NCBI GenBank assembly: GCA_020025175.1 | Contig: JAHHSM010000083.1 | Span: forward strand, 1-7,482 | Length of the DNA stretch: 7,482 nt | Reading direction: 5' to 3' | Source: Oscillospiraceae bacterium | GTDB taxonomy: Bacteria > Bacillota > Clostridia > Oscillospirales > Oscillospiraceae | Part shown: positions 6,333 through 7,482 of the stretch, one piece after another | How the letters are laid out: each line of letters opens with the position of its first letter | Numbering within the stretch: position 1 is the stretch's first letter | Position numbers and translations under genes: made by a program | The notes under the pieces: generated by a model | The model's database searches: none | Told to the model about the DNA's origin: nothing | Seen by the model: only the letters and a program-made list of their open reading frames with translations

Positions 6333-7418
6333 TTATGCTTCAATTCCGCGAGAAGTTAAATATTTTTTAACCATTAATGCCACCTTAAAGGTAATTGCAT
6401 CATCAAACTCCCGCAGGTCGAGTCCGGTCAGTTTTTTGATTTTTTCCAGACGATAAACCAGCGTATTTCTATGCACAAACAGCTTACGGGCTGTTTCAGA
6501 TACATTCAGATTATTCTCAAAGAACTTATTGATCGTGAACAGCGTTTCCTGATCCAATGCATCGATGGGGTTCTTCTTAAAAACCTCCTGCAAGAACATC
6601 TCGCACAGTGTGGTAGGCAACTGGTAAATCAACCGTCCAATACCCAGATTTTCATAATTAATAATACGGCGCTCCGTGTCAAACACCTTGCCCACCTCGA
6701 TGGCAATTTGCGCCTCCTTATACGACTTTGCCAAATCGCGCAGATGGCTGGCGATTGTGCCGATACCCACCATCACATGGCCTTCGCCATTGACCACTTC
6801 ATCAATTTGTGCCGCGATCTTATCCAATTCTGTTTCGCACGCCCCATCGGGCAGCTGTTTAATCAAAGCAACATCTGTTTCGCCGATACTCAAAACAAAA
6901 TCATTCTGGCGATCCGGAAACAGATTCTGAAGCTGGTCGATCAGAGAAGAATCTGTTTTATCCACCTGGCGCAGCATAAATACACCACGCGGCACCTCTG
7001 TGGTAACATGCAGCTCTTTTGCACGGACATAAATATCACCTAAAAGGATATTGTCCGAGATAATATTCTTGATGAAAGAGCCTTTATCATGCTTTTCCTC
7101 ATAATGAGTCTTTGCTGTATTCAAAGCCACAGTAGCCATAGCGCAAACGGTGTGGCTCACGGCATCTTCACCGGTTGCAAAAACTGCATAATCAAAACGT
7201 GCTCCCCAGCCCGCCAAAGCCTTAAACGTTTTTCCGTCCAAAACAATCGCAGCTCCCTCCGCCGCATTGATTGCAGGCACATATTCAGGCCACTTTTTAC
7301 CAATACCGGACAACTCGCTGCATGCGACGACGGTTCCTTCCGTATCGATCACACCAATCACTTTATCCGTTGTTTCTTTCAGCTGCAAGACTACATTCTG
7401 AAAAATTCTGCCAGACAT
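6333..7418 (-). CDS. CdaR/PucR-family transcriptional regulator
   Basis: Predicted DNA-binding regulator of 361 residues. The N-terminal part (about 5-105) looks like a ligand-sensing PAS-like domain, with VIGVIDTEGTVVACSELSGIG (20-40) resembling the sugar-diacid recognition domain of CdaR. The middle (about 130-255) resembles the GGDEF-like domain of this family (strands VFMLRQV, FVLSIGET, VMVGIG and helix DLAKSYKEAQIAIEVGKVF). The C terminus is the PucR-type helix-turn-helix: NVSETARKLFVHRNTLVYRLEKIKKLTGLDLREFDDAITFKVAL region (305-347), in which the hallmark HRNTLVYRLEKI is clear. The ATG at 7418 follows GGGAG at 10 bases; the frame is open to the window edge but has no other usual start codon there. 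It heads the ftsEX operon. The ligand is not evident, and true sugar-diacid sensing should not be assumed. It could be an autoregulator acting on the inverted repeat just upstream. Confidence 0.88.
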   Translation of the reverse strand: MSGRIFQNVVLQLKETTDKVIGVIDTEGTVVACSELSGIGKKWPEYVPAINAAEGAAIVLDGKTFKALAGWGARFDYAVFATGEDAVSHTVCAMATVALNTAKTHYEEKHDKGSFIKNIISDNILLGDIYVRAKELHVTTEVPRGVFMLRQVDKTDSSLIDQLQNLFPDRQNDFVLSIGETDVALIKQLPDGACETELDKIAAQIDEVVNGEGHVMVGIGTIASHLRDLAKSYKEAQIAIEVGKVFDTERRIINYENLGIGRLIYQLPTTLCEMFLQEVFKKNPIDALDQETLFTINKFFENNLNVSETARKLFVHRNTLVYRLEKIKKLTGLDLREFDDAITFKVALMVKKYLTSRGIEA

Positions 7419-7438
7419 GTTCTTGTCACTCCCCCATT

Positions 7439-7457
7439 GTTCTTTGATTGAAAGAAC
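7439..7457. repeat. Inverted repeat upstream of the CdaR/PucR-type regulator gene
   Basis: A perfect 7-base inverted repeat, GTTCTTT and AAAGAAC separated by 5 bases, lies 20 bases before the regulator's ATG. It could be an operator for the regulator or another factor, or an mRNA hairpin. No U-tract follows it on the minus strand. The upstream gene's end is not visible, so its position relative to any promoter is unknown. Confidence 0.4.
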
Positions 7458-7482
7458 TATTTTCCTTTGTGCAATTTGCCAT

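Noticed and set aside
7426..7482. A short minus-strand frame beginning with ATG at the window edge (18 codons, stop at 7426).
   Set aside because: It is cut by the window edge, has no visible ribosome binding site and no recognisable sequence. It cannot be told whether it is the tail of an upstream gene or chance.

Overview
All seven complete or near-complete genes and one small previously hidden gene lie on the minus strand, so the window is read from its right end to its left end. The gene set (a FtsE-FtsX-M23 peptidase cluster headed by a CdaR/PucR-type regulator, then a greA-lysS operon), the strong AGGAGG-type ribosome binding sites, the sigma-A style promoter and the intermediate base composition point to a low-to-mid GC Firmicute, most likely a member of the Clostridia (Oscillospirales/Ruminococcaceae-like). 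That placement is an inference from gene content and style, not from a database search. Nothing here looks mobile or recently acquired: no insertion sequence, phage gene, CRISPR array, tRNA or rRNA was seen.

Right-hand block (about 7482 to 3262). A CdaR/PucR-family regulator (7418-6333) is followed after 40 bases by ftsE (6292-5591). ftsE overlaps ftsX (5594-4704) by ATGA. Then comes a 46-residue single-pass membrane protein (4670-4530), which overlaps by ATGA a secreted coiled-coil M23 peptidase (4533-3316). FtsE and FtsX form the inner-membrane ATPase/transmembrane complex that activates cell-wall hydrolysis at division. The M23 protein has the coiled-coil plus hydrolase layout of EnvC/PcsB-like FtsEX partners and keeps its zinc ligands. 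The small protein sits in the middle of this translationally coupled set and is the most interesting new object in the window. A strong intrinsic terminator (3302-3262) ends the block.

Middle. A 252-residue conserved-looking protein of unknown function (3263-2505) begins with a TTG codon inside the U-tract of that terminator, and its Shine-Dalgarno is the terminator's 3' arm. This arrangement suggests that its expression depends on read-through or on some other control.

Left-hand block (about 2499 to 1). A near-perfect promoter (TTGACA, 18 bases, TATAAT) starts a transcript of greA and lysS with a roughly 100-base leader that contains a strong hairpin. greA (2362-1883) encodes the transcript-cleavage factor. 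lysS (1852 to beyond the left edge) encodes a class II lysyl-tRNA synthetase carrying an extra C-terminal tRNA-binding (Trbp111/MetRS-C type) domain, which is cut by the window edge.

Almost the whole window is coding. The longest gap is the 142-base greA leader/promoter region, so no stretch above 300 bases is without a gene.
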